Source: Chitinophaga solisilvae
GTDB lineage: Bacteria > Bacteroidota > Bacteroidia > Chitinophagales > Chitinophagaceae
Length of the DNA stretch: 64,000 nucleotides
Direction of reading: 5' to 3'
NCBI RefSeq assembly: GCF_009928525.1
Contig: NZ_JAABOK010000005.1
Coordinates: forward strand, 248,692-312,691
In this document: one piece after another, positions 15,964-24,981 of the stretch
Position numbering within the stretch: the first letter of the stretch is position 1
How the letters are laid out: every line of letters begins with the position of its first letter
Translations under genes and position numbers: made by a program
The notes under the pieces: model-generated
What the model was told of the DNA's origin: nothing
Seen by the model: the letters and a program-made list of their open reading frames with translations, nothing else
The model's database searches: none

Positions 15964-16674
15964 TTATTTCAGGTTGTAGAAAACAGCCTGTACGTCGTCA
16001 TCCTGCTCAAGGCGGTCTACCAGTTCCAGTACTTCCTTGGCCTGTTCTTCATTCAATTCCACCGTAGTGGAAGGAATGCGTTTCAGATCAGAGCTGATGA
16101 CTTCCAGTTTTTTATCTTCCAGGGCCTTAGCCATATTGCCGAATTCAGTGAAAGCTGCACGGATAATGATGTTACCCTCACTATCTTCCCCGATTTCTTC
16201 CAGACCGAAATCAATCAGTTCCAGTTCCAGTTCTTCCAGGTTCTGGCCATCATTTTTTACTTTGAACTCACCCACGCGGTTGAACAGGAAACCTACAGAA
16301 CCGCTGTTGCCGAGGCTGCCGCCGCCTTTGGTGAAGTGCATGCGGAGGTTGGCAACGGTACGGGTGGTATTATCGGTAGCAGTATCAATGATTACAGCCA
16401 CACCATGAGGAGCATATCCTTCGTACACTACTTCTTCGTAATCGGTTTTATCTTTACCCATTGCACGCTTGATAGCCGCATCTACGCGGTCTTTCGGCAT
16501 GTTTACGCTTTTGGCGTTCAGGATACAGCGGCGAAGGGCGGGGTTATTATCGGGATCAGGACCGCCGGCTTTTACGGCGATGGCAATTTCTTTTCCGATT
16601 CTTGAGAATGCTTTCGCCATCTTATCCCAGCGGGCAAACATGGTCGACTTTCTTACTTCAAATATTCTTCCCAT
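15964..16674 (-). CDS. YebC/PmpR (TACO1) family protein
   Basis: 236-residue member of the YebC family, long annotated as a transcriptional regulator and more recently linked to relief of ribosome stalling on proline-rich sequences. The N-terminus '[20 protein letters not shown]' and the segments '[20 protein letters not shown]', '[16 protein letters not shown]' and '[19 protein letters not shown]' cover the family core; '[20 protein letters not shown]' is also conserved. Full length. It is monocistronic and convergent with the response regulator. An EF-P gene, acting in the same process, lies 8 kb away, but not in the same operon. Confidence 0.93.
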   Translation of the reverse strand: MGRIFEVRKSTMFARWDKMAKAFSRIGKEIAIAVKAGGPDPDNNPALRRCILNAKSVNMPKDRVDAAIKRAMGKDKTDYEEVVYEGYAPHGVAVIIDTATDNTTRTVANLRMHFTKGGGSLGNSGSVGFLFNRVGEFKVKNDGQNLEELELELIDFGLEEIGEDSEGNIIIRAAFTEFGNMAKALEDKKLEVISSDLKRIPSTTVELNEEQAKEVLELVDRLEQDDDVQAVFYNLK

Positions 16675-16746
16675 TTGAGTGGTATAATTATTAGTTACTT
16701 AAAATCAGAGTGCAAAAATAAGCGATTATCAACAAGTGGTGAAAAG

Positions 16747-16795
16747 CAAACGGTGAAAAGTGAAAATGATAGCCATTTTCTCTTTTCACCGTTTT
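16747..16795 (-). terminator. Long hairpin terminator of the APC transporter gene
   Basis: CAAACGGTGAAAAG then GAAAATG (16747-16768) pairs with CATTTTC then CTTTTCACCGTTTTG (16774-16795), interrupted by one mismatch. It lies between the 3' end of the permease gene and the 5' end of yebC. Confidence 0.75.
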
Positions 16796-16814
16796 GCCAG
16801 ATATTGTAAATCAA

Positions 16815-18314
16815 TTAGTTGTCAGACAATTTACGAGCCTTACTATGTTTTACGCTATAACCGAAGTATACAATGAAGCCGAGCCCCAACCAAACGAAGA
16901 GGCGGGCCCAGTTTTCCAGTCCGAGGCTGATAATCATCAGCAGGCAGATAACAGCGCCCAGGATCGGAATGAAAGGTACCAGCGGTGTTTTGAAGGCGCG
17001 CGGAGCCTCCGGATTATTTTTACGCATAACGATAACGCCGATGCACACCAGCACAAACGCAAAGAGGGTACCGATGCTGGTCATATCGCCCACCACGTTA
17101 TCAGGGATGAAAGCCGCAAAGAGAGATACAAACACAAAGAACATCCACTGGGAAAGGTACGGTGTGCGGTATTTCGGATGCAGTTTAGAGAAGATCGCCG
17201 GCACCAGTCCGTCGTTACTCATAGAGTAGAATACCCTTGTCTGACCCAGCAGCATCACGAGGATTACAGAAGAGAAACCTGCGAGAATAGCCACGGTAAT
17301 AAAGGTAGATAACCAGGTGTAGCCAGGCATATAAGTATCAATTGCATAGGCTACAGAGGCTTCACCACCAGCTTTCAGGAAGTCCTGGAACGGTGCAATA
17401 CCGGTCAGTACAAAGGAGAAGAGGATATATAACAGCGTACAGATACCCAGTGAAACGAGGATACCGATAGGCATGTTTCTTTTAGGATTTTTGGTTTCCT
17501 GTGCCGCGGTAGATACGGCATCGAAGCCGATGAAGGCGAAGAACACCACGCCTGCGCCGCGTAATACTCCCGGCCACCCGTGATTCCAGAAGTTCGCGTA
17601 GTTAACAATCTGGCCGTTGTGCATTTTCACGCTGCCCGCATCAGCAGGGATAGTGAACGGCGTATGATGGGCCGGATTGATAAACTGCCATCCCAGGAAG
17701 ATGAATAACAATACGATGGCAACTTTAGTGATAACGATGATGTTATTCACAATGGCGGAACTATGCGTGCCCCGGATAAGCAACAGCGTCAGCGCCAGCA
17801 GGATGAACAGGGAAGGAACATTCATAATACCTGTTACGCCGGCGTCGGAGGTTTCAAACGGGCTATGGCACCATTCGTATGGTATGCTTATATGGAAAAC
17901 ATTCGTTAGCAGCTTGTTGAGGTACTGGGACCAGCCGATGGCAACGGTAGCGGCTCCCAGTGCGTATTCCAGCACGAGATCCCACCCGATGATCCAGGCA
18001 ATAAATTCTCCTAAAGTGGCGTAGGAATAAGTATAGGCACTACCGGCAATAGGGATCATGGATGCAAATTCTGCATAGCATAAACCGGCAAGGGCGCAGC
18101 CGATAGCTGCAATAATGAAGGAGACGGTAACTGCCGGGCCGGCGTGCTGGCCTGCAGCAGCAGCAGTTCTTACAAAGAGACCTGCGCCGATGATGGCTCC
18201 GATGCCCAGGGCAATGAGGGAACCTGCACCCAACGTTCGTTTCAGCCCTTTTTCAGAGTCCGAGGCCTCAGACAATAAAACAGATAGTTGTTTTTTAGCA
18301 AATAGTTTGCTCAT
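16815..18314 (-). CDS. APC-superfamily amino acid permease (cationic amino acid transporter type)
   Basis: 499-residue inner-membrane transporter with 12 or more hydrophobic helices. The first helix carries 'LGAGSLIALGIGAIIGAGLF', the glycine-rich substrate motif of the APC family, and the second 'AIGCALAGLCYAEFASMIPI'. The long form, with a loop containing the inserted 'CHSPFETSDAG', resembles the CAT/YfnA group. It probably imports amino acids with protons or sodium; the substrate is unknown. It is monocistronic, with a candidate -7 box TATATTTG at 18385-18378 on the minus strand. Confidence 0.88.
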   Translation of the reverse strand: MSKLFAKKQLSVLLSEASDSEKGLKRTLGAGSLIALGIGAIIGAGLFVRTAAAAGQHAGPAVTVSFIIAAIGCALAGLCYAEFASMIPIAGSAYTYSYATLGEFIAWIIGWDLVLEYALGAATVAIGWSQYLNKLLTNVFHISIPYEWCHSPFETSDAGVTGIMNVPSLFILLALTLLLIRGTHSSAIVNNIIVITKVAIVLLFIFLGWQFINPAHHTPFTIPADAGSVKMHNGQIVNYANFWNHGWPGVLRGAGVVFFAFIGFDAVSTAAQETKNPKRNMPIGILVSLGICTLLYILFSFVLTGIAPFQDFLKAGGEASVAYAIDTYMPGYTWLSTFITVAILAGFSSVILVMLLGQTRVFYSMSNDGLVPAIFSKLHPKYRTPYLSQWMFFVFVSLFAAFIPDNVVGDMTSIGTLFAFVLVCIGVIVMRKNNPEAPRAFKTPLVPFIPILGAVICLLMIISLGLENWARLFVWLGLGFIVYFGYSVKHSKARKLSDN

Positions 18315-18377
18315 ACGCAGCGTATTGTGGTTGATGTTTTAAGGTAGTTTAGCTTTGTTGTGATTTGTGTTGATCGT

Positions 18378-18385
18378 CAAATATA
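18378..18385 (-). promoter_or_regulatory. Candidate promoter of the APC permease gene
   Basis: TATATTTG on the minus strand fits TAnnTTTG, 63 nt upstream of the start codon. The -33 element is poorly spaced. Confidence 0.4.
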
Positions 18386-18514
18386 ATATCCAAAAATCAA
18401 ATCCGGTACTTTTATTTTACCTCTGAAAGCGCATTTGTACCGGCAGAACCTTATTTTTGGGAAATTTTCCGGTTACAACTAAAATATTTTAAGAAGAAAA
18501 AATTCTCGCGCTGC

Positions 18515-19810
18515 ATGAAGAAATCATCGAATCTGTTAACATTATTCATTTTTATTGCCATGTTGTTGGGAATCGGTACTGGTTACGCCGTATACTCCAT
18601 TTATGGTACCCCCGCAGCGGCAGCTGTTCCCGGTGGGCCTGTACAACAGAGCACCGCACAGATTTTTGCAGACAGGATTTCCATTCTTACAGATATATTT
18701 CTTCGCCTGGTAAAGATGATCATTGCACCACTGGTATTTTCAACGCTGGTGGTAGGAGTGGCCAAAATGGGCGATATCAAGGCGGTAGGCCGTATTGGTG
18801 GTAAAACCATGCTGTGGTTTATCAGTGCAACCTTTGTATCATTGTTTCTCGGACTGGTGCTGGTGAATATTATGAAGCCGGGCATTTCTCTGAATCTGCC
18901 CCTGCCTGATACACATGCAGCCACCGGTATAGCCAAGGCTGATATGACCCTGAAAGGGTTTTTCCATCACGTAGTACCGGACAGCGTTATTGACGCAATG
19001 GCTAAAAACGAGATACTTCAGATAGTTATTTTCTCGTTATTCTTTGGTATTGCGGCAGCTGCCATCGGAGATAAGGCGGCGCCGGTAGTAAAGCTGATGG
19101 ATGCTATTGCGCATATCATGCTGAAAGTAACCGGTTTTGTGATGAATTTCGCTCCATTTGCCGTATTCGGTGCTATGGCTGCCATCATTGCGGTGAAAGG
19201 CCCCGGTATACTTATTACCTATGGCAAATTCATTATCCAGTTTTATGCAGGTCTGCTGAGTTTATGGGTGGTATTGGCGCTGGTAGGGTTCCTCATTCTG
19301 GGCAAACGGGTATTCCGTTTGCTGGGAGGCATCAAAGATCCGCTGCTGCTGGCTTTCGGTACTGCGAGCAGCGAAGCGGCATATCCCCGCACCATGGCTG
19401 AACTGGAAAGATTTGGCTGCGATAACCGCATTGTAAGTTTTGTATTACCGCTGGGCTACTCCTTTAACCTGGATGGCTCCATGATGTATATGACCTTTGC
19501 CAGCCTTTTTATTGCACAGGCTTATGGCATGCACCTGGGTATCGAACAACAGATTACCATGTTGCTGGTACTGATGATTACCAGTAAAGGAATTGCCGGT
19601 GTGCCGCGCGCTTCCCTGGTGGTAATTGCCGGCACATTGTCCATGTTCCATATTCCGGAGGCCGGCCTGCTGCTGCTGCTGGGTGTGGATCACCTGCTGG
19701 ATATGGGCCGCTCTGCCACCAACGTTATCGGTAATGCCATGGCAACCGCCGTGGTGTCCAAATGGGAAAACAAATTAGGCCCTTCAGATGCCACTGAAAG
19801 CCTGAGTTAA
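18515..19810 (+). CDS. Dicarboxylate/amino acid:cation symporter (DAACS family)
   Basis: 431-residue secondary transporter of the GltP/DctA family, with eight membrane helices and two re-entrant hairpins. Diagnostic segments are 'AFGTASSEAAYPRTMAELER' (serine-rich hairpin HP1), 'GYSFNLDGSMMYMTF' (NMDGT-like motif in helix 7), 'TSKGIAGVPRASLVV' (HP2) and 'LDMGRSATNVIGNAMAT' (helix 8). In helix 8 the usual final Asp of 'NVxGD' is Asn, which may affect substrate choice. Likely uptake of C4-dicarboxylates or acidic amino acids with Na+ or H+. Divergent from the APC gene and 53 bp before dedA. Confidence 0.9.
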   Translation: MKKSSNLLTLFIFIAMLLGIGTGYAVYSIYGTPAAAAVPGGPVQQSTAQIFADRISILTDIFLRLVKMIIAPLVFSTLVVGVAKMGDIKAVGRIGGKTMLWFISATFVSLFLGLVLVNIMKPGISLNLPLPDTHAATGIAKADMTLKGFFHHVVPDSVIDAMAKNEILQIVIFSLFFGIAAAAIGDKAAPVVKLMDAIAHIMLKVTGFVMNFAPFAVFGAMAAIIAVKGPGILITYGKFIIQFYAGLLSLWVVLALVGFLILGKRVFRLLGGIKDPLLLAFGTASSEAAYPRTMAELERFGCDNRIVSFVLPLGYSFNLDGSMMYMTFASLFIAQAYGMHLGIEQQITMLLVLMITSKGIAGVPRASLVVIAGTLSMFHIPEAGLLLLLGVDHLLDMGRSATNVIGNAMATAVVSKWENKLGPSDATESLS

Positions 19811-19863
19811 CAAATACCTAACAGATTATTCTTTATTTTACCGATTCTGAAAGATTTATTAGC

Positions 19864-20559
19864 ATGGACCAGATTTTAGAGTTTTTCAAACACCTCATTA
19901 ATCCCTCGTGGATTATAGAACACGGTGGCCTATACCTGTTATTGGCAATTATTTTCGCGGAAACCGGCCTTTTCATCGGCTTCTTCCTCCCCGGTGATTC
20001 ACTGCTTTTTGTAGCCGGTATCTACAGCGAAGACCTTTGCCGCAGCTTCTTCGATGCGCCTTTTGTTGTAATTATGCTGCTGATAGCCATTGCCGGCGTA
20101 CTGGGAAACATGGTAGGCTTCTGGTTCGGGCAGAAATCCGGTCCGCTGATGTTTAAAAAGAAAGATACCTTTTTCTTTAAACAGAGACACCTGCACCAGG
20201 CACACGATTTCTTCGTGAGATATGGTGGCGGCGCTATATTCTTCGCGCGCTTCCTGCCCATCATCCGTACATTTGCGCCGATTGTGGCCGGTATCGTAGG
20301 CATGGAAAGAAAGAAATTTATGTTATTCAATATCGTAGGTTCATTTGCCTGGGTATTCTCCATGATGCTTGCCGGACATTACCTGGACAAACTGTTCCCG
20401 GATCTGAAGAATCACCTGGAGCTGATTATCCTGGTGATAGTGCTGATTACTACTGCGCCGGTTATCATTAAGCTGATTTCCGGAAAAGTAAAACACCGGC
20501 ACGATGACCACGACCATACCAACCCCGAAGTTCCCAAAGCAACCGATTCTGCTGTATAA
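19864..20559 (+). CDS. DedA family (VTT domain) membrane protein
   Basis: 231-residue integral membrane protein of the DedA/SNARE-associated family, implicated in lipid-carrier scrambling and membrane homeostasis. Conserved features: 'FAETGLFIGFFLPGDSLLF' near residue 32, the 'GFWFGQKSGP' segment, and 'RYGGGAIFFARFLPIIRTFA' with 'PIVAGIVGMERKKF', the F/Y-x-x-R-(F/I)-x-P-x-x-R motif with its functional arginines. The C-terminus is a His/Asp-rich tail (KHRHDDHDHTN). It follows the DAACS gene by 53 bp and ends in a strong terminator, so the two may be cotranscribed. Confidence 0.9.
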   Translation: MDQILEFFKHLINPSWIIEHGGLYLLLAIIFAETGLFIGFFLPGDSLLFVAGIYSEDLCRSFFDAPFVVIMLLIAIAGVLGNMVGFWFGQKSGPLMFKKKDTFFFKQRHLHQAHDFFVRYGGGAIFFARFLPIIRTFAPIVAGIVGMERKKFMLFNIVGSFAWVFSMMLAGHYLDKLFPDLKNHLELIILVIVLITTAPVIIKLISGKVKHRHDDHDHTNPEVPKATDSAV

Positions 20560-20571
20560 AAATATTCACTG

Positions 20572-20601
20572 AAAAAAGGACCGTAAATGGTCCTTTTTTT
20601 T
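20572..20601 (+). terminator. Rho-independent terminator after dedA
   Basis: AAAAAAGGACC and GGTCCTTTTTT form an 11-bp perfect stem around a GTAAAT loop, followed by further T. Confidence 0.92.
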
Positions 20602-20635
20602 TATTTTCCCCGTTATTATTTATCAACCAAGCCAC

Positions 20636-21871
20636 ATGAAAACTGAAACCCGTCCGGTCTCCATATTTAATATAGCCGTGATTGTTGCCTCGCTCGGATA
20701 TTTTGTAGATATCTACGATCTGCTGTTATTTACCATTGTGCGCGTACCCAGCCTGAAAGAATTGGGGTTGCCTCAAAGTGAGATTGACAGCGGCGCCGGT
20801 ATGTTACTGATTAATGTGCAGATGCTGGGATTACTGATCGGTGGCATCTTTTGGGGAATCATCGGAGATAAGAAAGGACGGCTGAGCGTATTGTTCGGAT
20901 CTATTCTGATTTATTCCGTAGCCAACATTGCCAATGGCTTTGTGCAGGGCATCAACGGATATCTGCTATGGCGCTTTGTAGCCGGTTTCGGGCTGGCAGG
21001 GGAGCTGGGCGCAGGAATTACACTGGTATCGGAAATTCTGCCGAAGGAGAAAAGAGGATACGGAACGATGATAGTTGCTACTGTAGGCGTTTCCGGCGCG
21101 GTGGCTGCGAACCTGATCGCCAAACTGGTTGGCGACTGGCGTATCTGTTATTTTATAGGAGGCGGATTGGGCCTGTGTTTGCTGGTATTGCGCGTGAGTG
21201 TGATGGAGTCGCACATGTTTAACGCTGTGAGGGCGTCATCGGCTGCCAGGGGCAGTTTCCTGGCCCTGTTCACCAGTTCGGAAAGACTGTTGAAATACCT
21301 GAAATGTATGCTGCTGGGCACGCCTACCTGGTTTGTAGTGGGGATACTCATCGCTTTCTCCAATAAATTTGCCGTAGAAATGAAAGTGAATGGTACTATC
21401 AACCCCGGCGATGCCATCGCGTTTTGTTATGCGGGGTTGACAGTAGGAGATCTGGCTTCCGGCCTGATCAGCCAGTTATGGCGAAGCCGCCGCAAGGTGA
21501 TGCTGCTGTTCCTGGTATTTACCTCTGTTATGGTAGCTGTTTACCTGAACATGCATGGCGCTGAAAAATGGTGGGTGTATACCGTATGTTTCCTGATGGG
21601 CTTCAGCGTTGGGTTCTGGGCCATATTCGTGACCATCGCAGCGGAAAGTTTTGGCACCAACCTGCGGGCCACGGTAGCCACTACCGTACCTAACTTTGCG
21701 CGGGGTATGTTACCGTTGATTTCTATATTGTTTATACAGGTGCAGAAATATTTCACTTTTTTGCAGAGCGGGGCCATTGTTGCAGTGGTATGCATCGGCA
21801 TTGCCCTGATCACTGCCTGGAGTATTGAGGAAACTTTTGGAAAGGACCTGAATTACCTGGAAGAGATATAA
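20636..21871 (+). CDS. Major facilitator superfamily transporter
   Basis: 411-residue 12-helix secondary transporter. The helix 2-3 loop shows 'GGIFWGIIGDKKGRLSVLFG' (MFS motif A, G-x-x-x-D-K/R-x-G-R-K/R) and the helix 4-5 region 'RFVAGFGLAGELGAGITLVS' resembles the metabolite:H+ symporter group. The substrate is unknown. The stop codon abuts the stop codon of the convergent MarR-type gene with no gap, so the two transcripts probably overlap. Confidence 0.85.
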   Translation: MKTETRPVSIFNIAVIVASLGYFVDIYDLLLFTIVRVPSLKELGLPQSEIDSGAGMLLINVQMLGLLIGGIFWGIIGDKKGRLSVLFGSILIYSVANIANGFVQGINGYLLWRFVAGFGLAGELGAGITLVSEILPKEKRGYGTMIVATVGVSGAVAANLIAKLVGDWRICYFIGGGLGLCLLVLRVSVMESHMFNAVRASSAARGSFLALFTSSERLLKYLKCMLLGTPTWFVVGILIAFSNKFAVEMKVNGTINPGDAIAFCYAGLTVGDLASGLISQLWRSRRKVMLLFLVFTSVMVAVYLNMHGAEKWWVYTVCFLMGFSVGFWAIFVTIAAESFGTNLRATVATTVPNFARGMLPLISILFIQVQKYFTFLQSGAIVAVVCIGIALITAWSIEETFGKDLNYLEEI

Positions 21872-22333
21872 TCAGTGATAGCTTTCCAGCATTTTGTCCA
21901 GTAATTTATTCAGCTGACTGAGGTCTTTTTCATTCAGCGATTTAAAGGCATCATTCATCTGGCTGATGTCCTGGTCAATGACACTGAGCAGTTCCAGTCC
22001 TTTGGCAGTAATACGTACATCCACGGCTCTTCTGTCCAGCTCGCAGCTTCTGCGTTCAATCAGTTCCGCTTTTCTGAGTCTTTCCACCAGGCGGGATACA
22101 TCGCTCATTTTGTCCAGCATTCTTTCTTTCAGCACGTTGATGCTGGCTGCTTTAGGATGCTGTCCGCGCAGTATGCGCAATATATTATACTGCTGCATGG
22201 TGATATCGTAGCGTTTGAAGAATTGCTGATGGCGGGAGGTGATCCAGTTTCCGACGAATATGAGACTAACCAGTCCCCGTTGATAATCATTTTCAAAATT
22301 CTTTTGAGTAATAAGTTTTTCAAGATTAGACAT
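21872..22333 (-). CDS. MarR-family transcriptional regulator
   Basis: 153-residue winged-helix regulator, starting at ATG 22333 (MSNLEKLITQKNF); a longer frame upstream adds 16 unlikely residues. The core 'FKRYDITMQQYNILRILRGQ' leads into the recognition helix region 'MSDVSRLVERLRKAELIERR' and the wing 'SCELDRRAVDVRITAKGLEL', all typical of MarR. Such proteins act as dimeric repressors released by small ligands. Its position beside the MFS transporter (convergent, stop codons touching) hints at a regulator-transporter pair, but this is inference. Confidence 0.9.
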   Translation of the reverse strand: MSNLEKLITQKNFENDYQRGLVSLIFVGNWITSRHQQFFKRYDITMQQYNILRILRGQHPKAASINVLKERMLDKMSDVSRLVERLRKAELIERRSCELDRRAVDVRITAKGLELLSVIDQDISQMNDAFKSLNEKDLSQLNKLLDKMLESYH

Positions 22334-22481
22334 ACGCTGAGAGTTAAACAAAAGAGTGCTGCCCGCGTAGAAGTATTTCATTCCTATTACTTTACAGGGG
22401 TGCTATATCAAAATTACGAATCTTTTTTAACACTGCTAAACGAAAGGTGATGCATTTAGCAGGATAATAAGGGGAGGAGAT

Positions 22482-22525
22482 AAAAAAATCGGGCTGACCA
22501 GCCGTAAGATAACGCTGATCAGCCC
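22482..22525 (-). terminator. Terminator of mdh
   Basis: GGGCTGACCAGC (22491-22502) pairs with GCTGATCAGCCC (22514-22525) with one mismatch. On the minus strand it is followed by GATTTTTTTATC. Confidence 0.88.
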
Positions 22526-22545
22526 AATAAATATATTCATGCACG

Positions 22546-23487
22546 TTAGGCGGTGGCAGACTGCATTTTATCCAATACGTCCATCACTTCTTTTACGTGT
22601 TTGGCAGAGGTGCTCAGTAATTCTTTTTCTTCGTTGTTGAGATCAAGCTCCAGTATTTTTTCGATACCATTTTTACCCAGTACAACGGGTACACCGAGAT
22701 AGATATCTTTCAGGCCGTATTCGCCGGTGAGCCATGCGCAGACAGGGAATATGCGTTTTTCATTTTTAACGATGGCTTCCACCATCTGAGCTGCAGCAGC
22801 ACCTGGAGCGTACCAGGCGGAAGTGCCCAGCAGGTTGACGATTTCGCCGCCGCCTACTTTGGTGCGTTGAATGATGGCTTCCAGTTTATCGGCAGCCACA
22901 AGTTCCGTAACCGGGATACCGCTTACAGTGGTGTAGCGGGGCAGCGGCACCATGGTGTCGCCGTGGCCACCCATGAGAATAGCCTGAATATCTTTCGGAG
23001 AGCAGCCTATTTCATCTGCCAGGAACGCGCGGTAGCGGGCAGTATCGAGGATACCGGCCATACCGAATACCTTGTTGCTGTCTTTTTTAGCAGTCAGGAA
23101 AGCGCAATACGTCATTACATCCAGCGGGTTGCTTACCACAATGATAATGGCATCCGGAGAATGTTTGATAATATTTTCAGTAACGGATTTAACGATGTTG
23201 GCATTGGTGGAAATCAGGTCATCGCGGCTCATACCGGGTTTACGGGGCAGACCGGAAGTAATTACCACCACATCGCTGTTGGCGGTTCTGGCGTAGTCAT
23301 TGGTTACGCCGGTTACTTTGGTACTGTAATAATCAATGGGAGCTTGCTGCCATGTATCTAATGCCTTTCCTTCAGCTGTTCCTTCTTTAATATCCAATAA
23401 AACCACTTCCTGTAGAAAATCTCTATGGGCCAGCACATTGGCGCAGGTCGCGCCCACATTTCCAGCTCCTACTACTGTAACTTTCAT
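22546..23487 (-). CDS. mdh: Malate dehydrogenase (LDH-like, type 3)
   Basis: NAD-dependent TCA-cycle enzyme interconverting malate and oxaloacetate. 313 residues with Rossmann motif 'VVGAGNVGA' (7-13), Asp32 selecting NAD, mobile-loop arginines Arg82 and Arg88 in 'LPRKPGMSRDDL' (the 'RKPGM' pattern marks malate rather than lactate dehydrogenase), Asn120 in 'VVSNPLDVM' and catalytic His175 in 'LMGGHGDTMVPLP'. Full length. It has a candidate promoter (TACATTTG, 23539-23532) and its own terminator, so it is monocistronic. Confidence 0.95.
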   Translation of the reverse strand: MKVTVVGAGNVGATCANVLAHRDFLQEVVLLDIKEGTAEGKALDTWQQAPIDYYSTKVTGVTNDYARTANSDVVVITSGLPRKPGMSRDDLISTNANIVKSVTENIIKHSPDAIIIVVSNPLDVMTYCAFLTAKKDSNKVFGMAGILDTARYRAFLADEIGCSPKDIQAILMGGHGDTMVPLPRYTTVSGIPVTELVAADKLEAIIQRTKVGGGEIVNLLGTSAWYAPGAAAAQMVEAIVKNEKRIFPVCAWLTGEYGLKDIYLGVPVVLGKNGIEKILELDLNNEEKELLSTSAKHVKEVMDVLDKMQSATA

Positions 23488-23531
23488 TTTGTCTATAGCT
23501 TTAAAAGTGAAGAATGATTATTTATAATAAA

Positions 23532-23539
23532 CAAATGTA
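23532..23539 (-). promoter_or_regulatory. Candidate mdh promoter, -7 element
   Basis: TACATTTG on the minus strand fits TAnnTTTG and lies 44 nt upstream of the mdh start codon. No clear -33 TTTG. Confidence 0.5.
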
Positions 23540-23592
23540 ATGATTCACGATCAGATAAAATGCCGGAACAGCAACTATTTAACAGCGTTTTC

Positions 23593-24087
23593 TCAGTTCA
23601 TGTAATGCAGCAGGGAATCCAGTTTTACAGTACCTTCGAAGCCTTTTACAAACTGTTGTTTTTTATCGTACAGGTATAAACCAGGGAAATAATGCAGGTC
23701 ATAGAAATACATGATCTGCCGGGTTGGCTCACTGGCCATAATCACATTGGGGTAATTCCGGATGTTATAGTGGTCGTAATACTCCTTCATCTGGTCTACC
23801 TTGAAAGGAGTAACCATCAGGATCTGTGTTTTTTTGAATTTGTCTATATTCTTTAATACTTCTTCTGTAAGATGCTTACAGTGATCGCAATCCACGCTGA
23901 AAACAAAAACCATGGTTTTTTCGTTTTTCCGGAGATCATTTTTGGTGATGGTATGTCCGTCGGATAAGGTCAGCGGGAAAGCGGGAATAATCGGGTATTG
24001 CAGATATGGTGCTTTCGGAGTAGCTTTTGTCTGAGCATTCAGGAACACGGGTATCCAGCATAAAAAGGCTAAAAAAACATGACGCAT
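23593..24087 (-). CDS. Secreted thioredoxin-like protein
   Basis: 164 residues with a signal peptide (MRHVFLAFLCWIPVFLNA) and a TlpA/AhpC-type thioredoxin fold. The redox pair is Cys67-Asp-His-Cys70 in 'VFVFSVDCDHCKHLTEEVLK', preceded by the typical 'GHTITKNDLRKNEKTMVFVF' beta strand and followed later by a cis-Pro candidate in 'YFPGLYLYDKK'. It should act in the periplasm as a thiol-disulfide reductant or isomerase; its partner is unknown. Monocistronic, divergent from efp. Confidence 0.82.
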   Translation of the reverse strand: MRHVFLAFLCWIPVFLNAQTKATPKAPYLQYPIIPAFPLTLSDGHTITKNDLRKNEKTMVFVFSVDCDHCKHLTEEVLKNIDKFKKTQILMVTPFKVDQMKEYYDHYNIRNYPNVIMASEPTRQIMYFYDLHYFPGLYLYDKKQQFVKGFEGTVKLDSLLHYMN

Positions 24088-24202
24088 ACTGATAAAAGTT
24101 TCTTGATTTATGGTTCAATTTACCCCTTTAATGTCATTTATTGGAGAAAAAAGACGAAAATTGGACCGAAAAGAGACTATTCTGCCTATTTTTGGGAATT
24201 AG

Positions 24203-24235
24203 TTGCTCGTTCATATGCAAAAATTTCTACTTTTG
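24203..24235 (+). promoter_or_regulatory. Promoter of efp
   Basis: TTG at 24203-24205 and TACTTTTG at 24228-24235 start 25 nt apart, close to the Bacteroidota -33/-7 spacing. The efp start is 41 nt further on. Confidence 0.65.
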
Positions 24236-24276
24236 CAATCCGTATAAATTTTTAACTTAAAATCAGTAACCTATTT

Positions 24277-24843
24277 ATGGCTACCACCGCAGATATCAGA
24301 ACAGGATTAATCATCAAGCTGGATAACAGCTTATATTCTGTTGTAGAGTTTGGTCAAAACAAAACCGCCCGCGCTGCAGCAAAAGTTTGGGCTAAATTGA
24401 AGGGCGTTGATAATAGCCGTTCCATAGAACACACCTGGAACTCCGGCGATACCATCTTCCCGGTTCGTATCGAGAAGAAAGCCTTCCAGTATTTATATCA
24501 GGATGATACCGGCTACAACTTCATGGATAATGAAACGTTTGAGCAGATCGCTATGGCTGAAAGTGCGATTGACGCACCTCAGTTCCTGAAAGAAGGTCAG
24601 GAAGTAAGCGTTCAGATCAACACAGAAACTGAACAATACATGGCGGTTGAACTGCCTGATAAAATTGTGGTAAAAGTTACTTACTCCGAACCCGGCGTAA
24701 AAGGCGATACCGCTACCCGCACACTCAAGCCTGCTACCGTTGAAACCGGTGCTACCGTTATGGTGCCGCTGTTTGTAAATGAAGGTGAACTGATCCGTGT
24801 GAACACCAAAAACGGTGAGTACATCGAAAGAGTAAAAGAATAG
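24277..24843 (+). CDS. efp: Elongation factor P, Arg32 tip type
   Basis: 188-residue three-domain protein that enters the ribosomal E site to relieve stalling on polyproline. Domains II and III are canonical ('MDNETFEQIAMAES', 'EPGVKGDTATRTLKPATVET', 'VNTKNGEYIERVKE'). The tip loop that reaches the peptidyl-transferase centre is unusual: instead of KPGKG it reads Gln27-Asn-Lys-Thr-Ala-Arg32-Ala-Ala. This aligns without gaps to the NKSGR loop of EF-Ps in which EarP rhamnosylates Arg32. No earP gene is adjacent. The gene has its own promoter and is followed by accB after a family B palindrome. Confidence 0.96.
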   Translation: MATTADIRTGLIIKLDNSLYSVVEFGQNKTARAAAKVWAKLKGVDNSRSIEHTWNSGDTIFPVRIEKKAFQYLYQDDTGYNFMDNETFEQIAMAESAIDAPQFLKEGQEVSVQINTETEQYMAVELPDKIVVKVTYSEPGVKGDTATRTLKPATVETGATVMVPLFVNEGELIRVNTKNGEYIERVKE

Positions 24844-24857
24844 CCAATTATTTTTTC

Positions 24858-24940
24858 ATTTTATTATTTTATTATTTGAGATGTTAGGCCAGGCCCGTTC
24901 CTGCCTTGAAGCAAAGTCTCCAATAATAAAATAATAAAAT
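24858..24940 (+). repeat. Family B palindrome (efp-accB gap)
   Basis: A 19-bp perfect arm of TTTTATTA words (24858-24876) pairs with 24922-24940. The core holds AGGCCAGG/CCTGCCT and TGAGAT/TCTC pieces. It lies between two genes read in the same direction. Confidence 0.8.
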
Positions 24941-24981
24941 CTCAAATTTTAGCAATAATTTCTAAACCAAAAACTGTCTAC

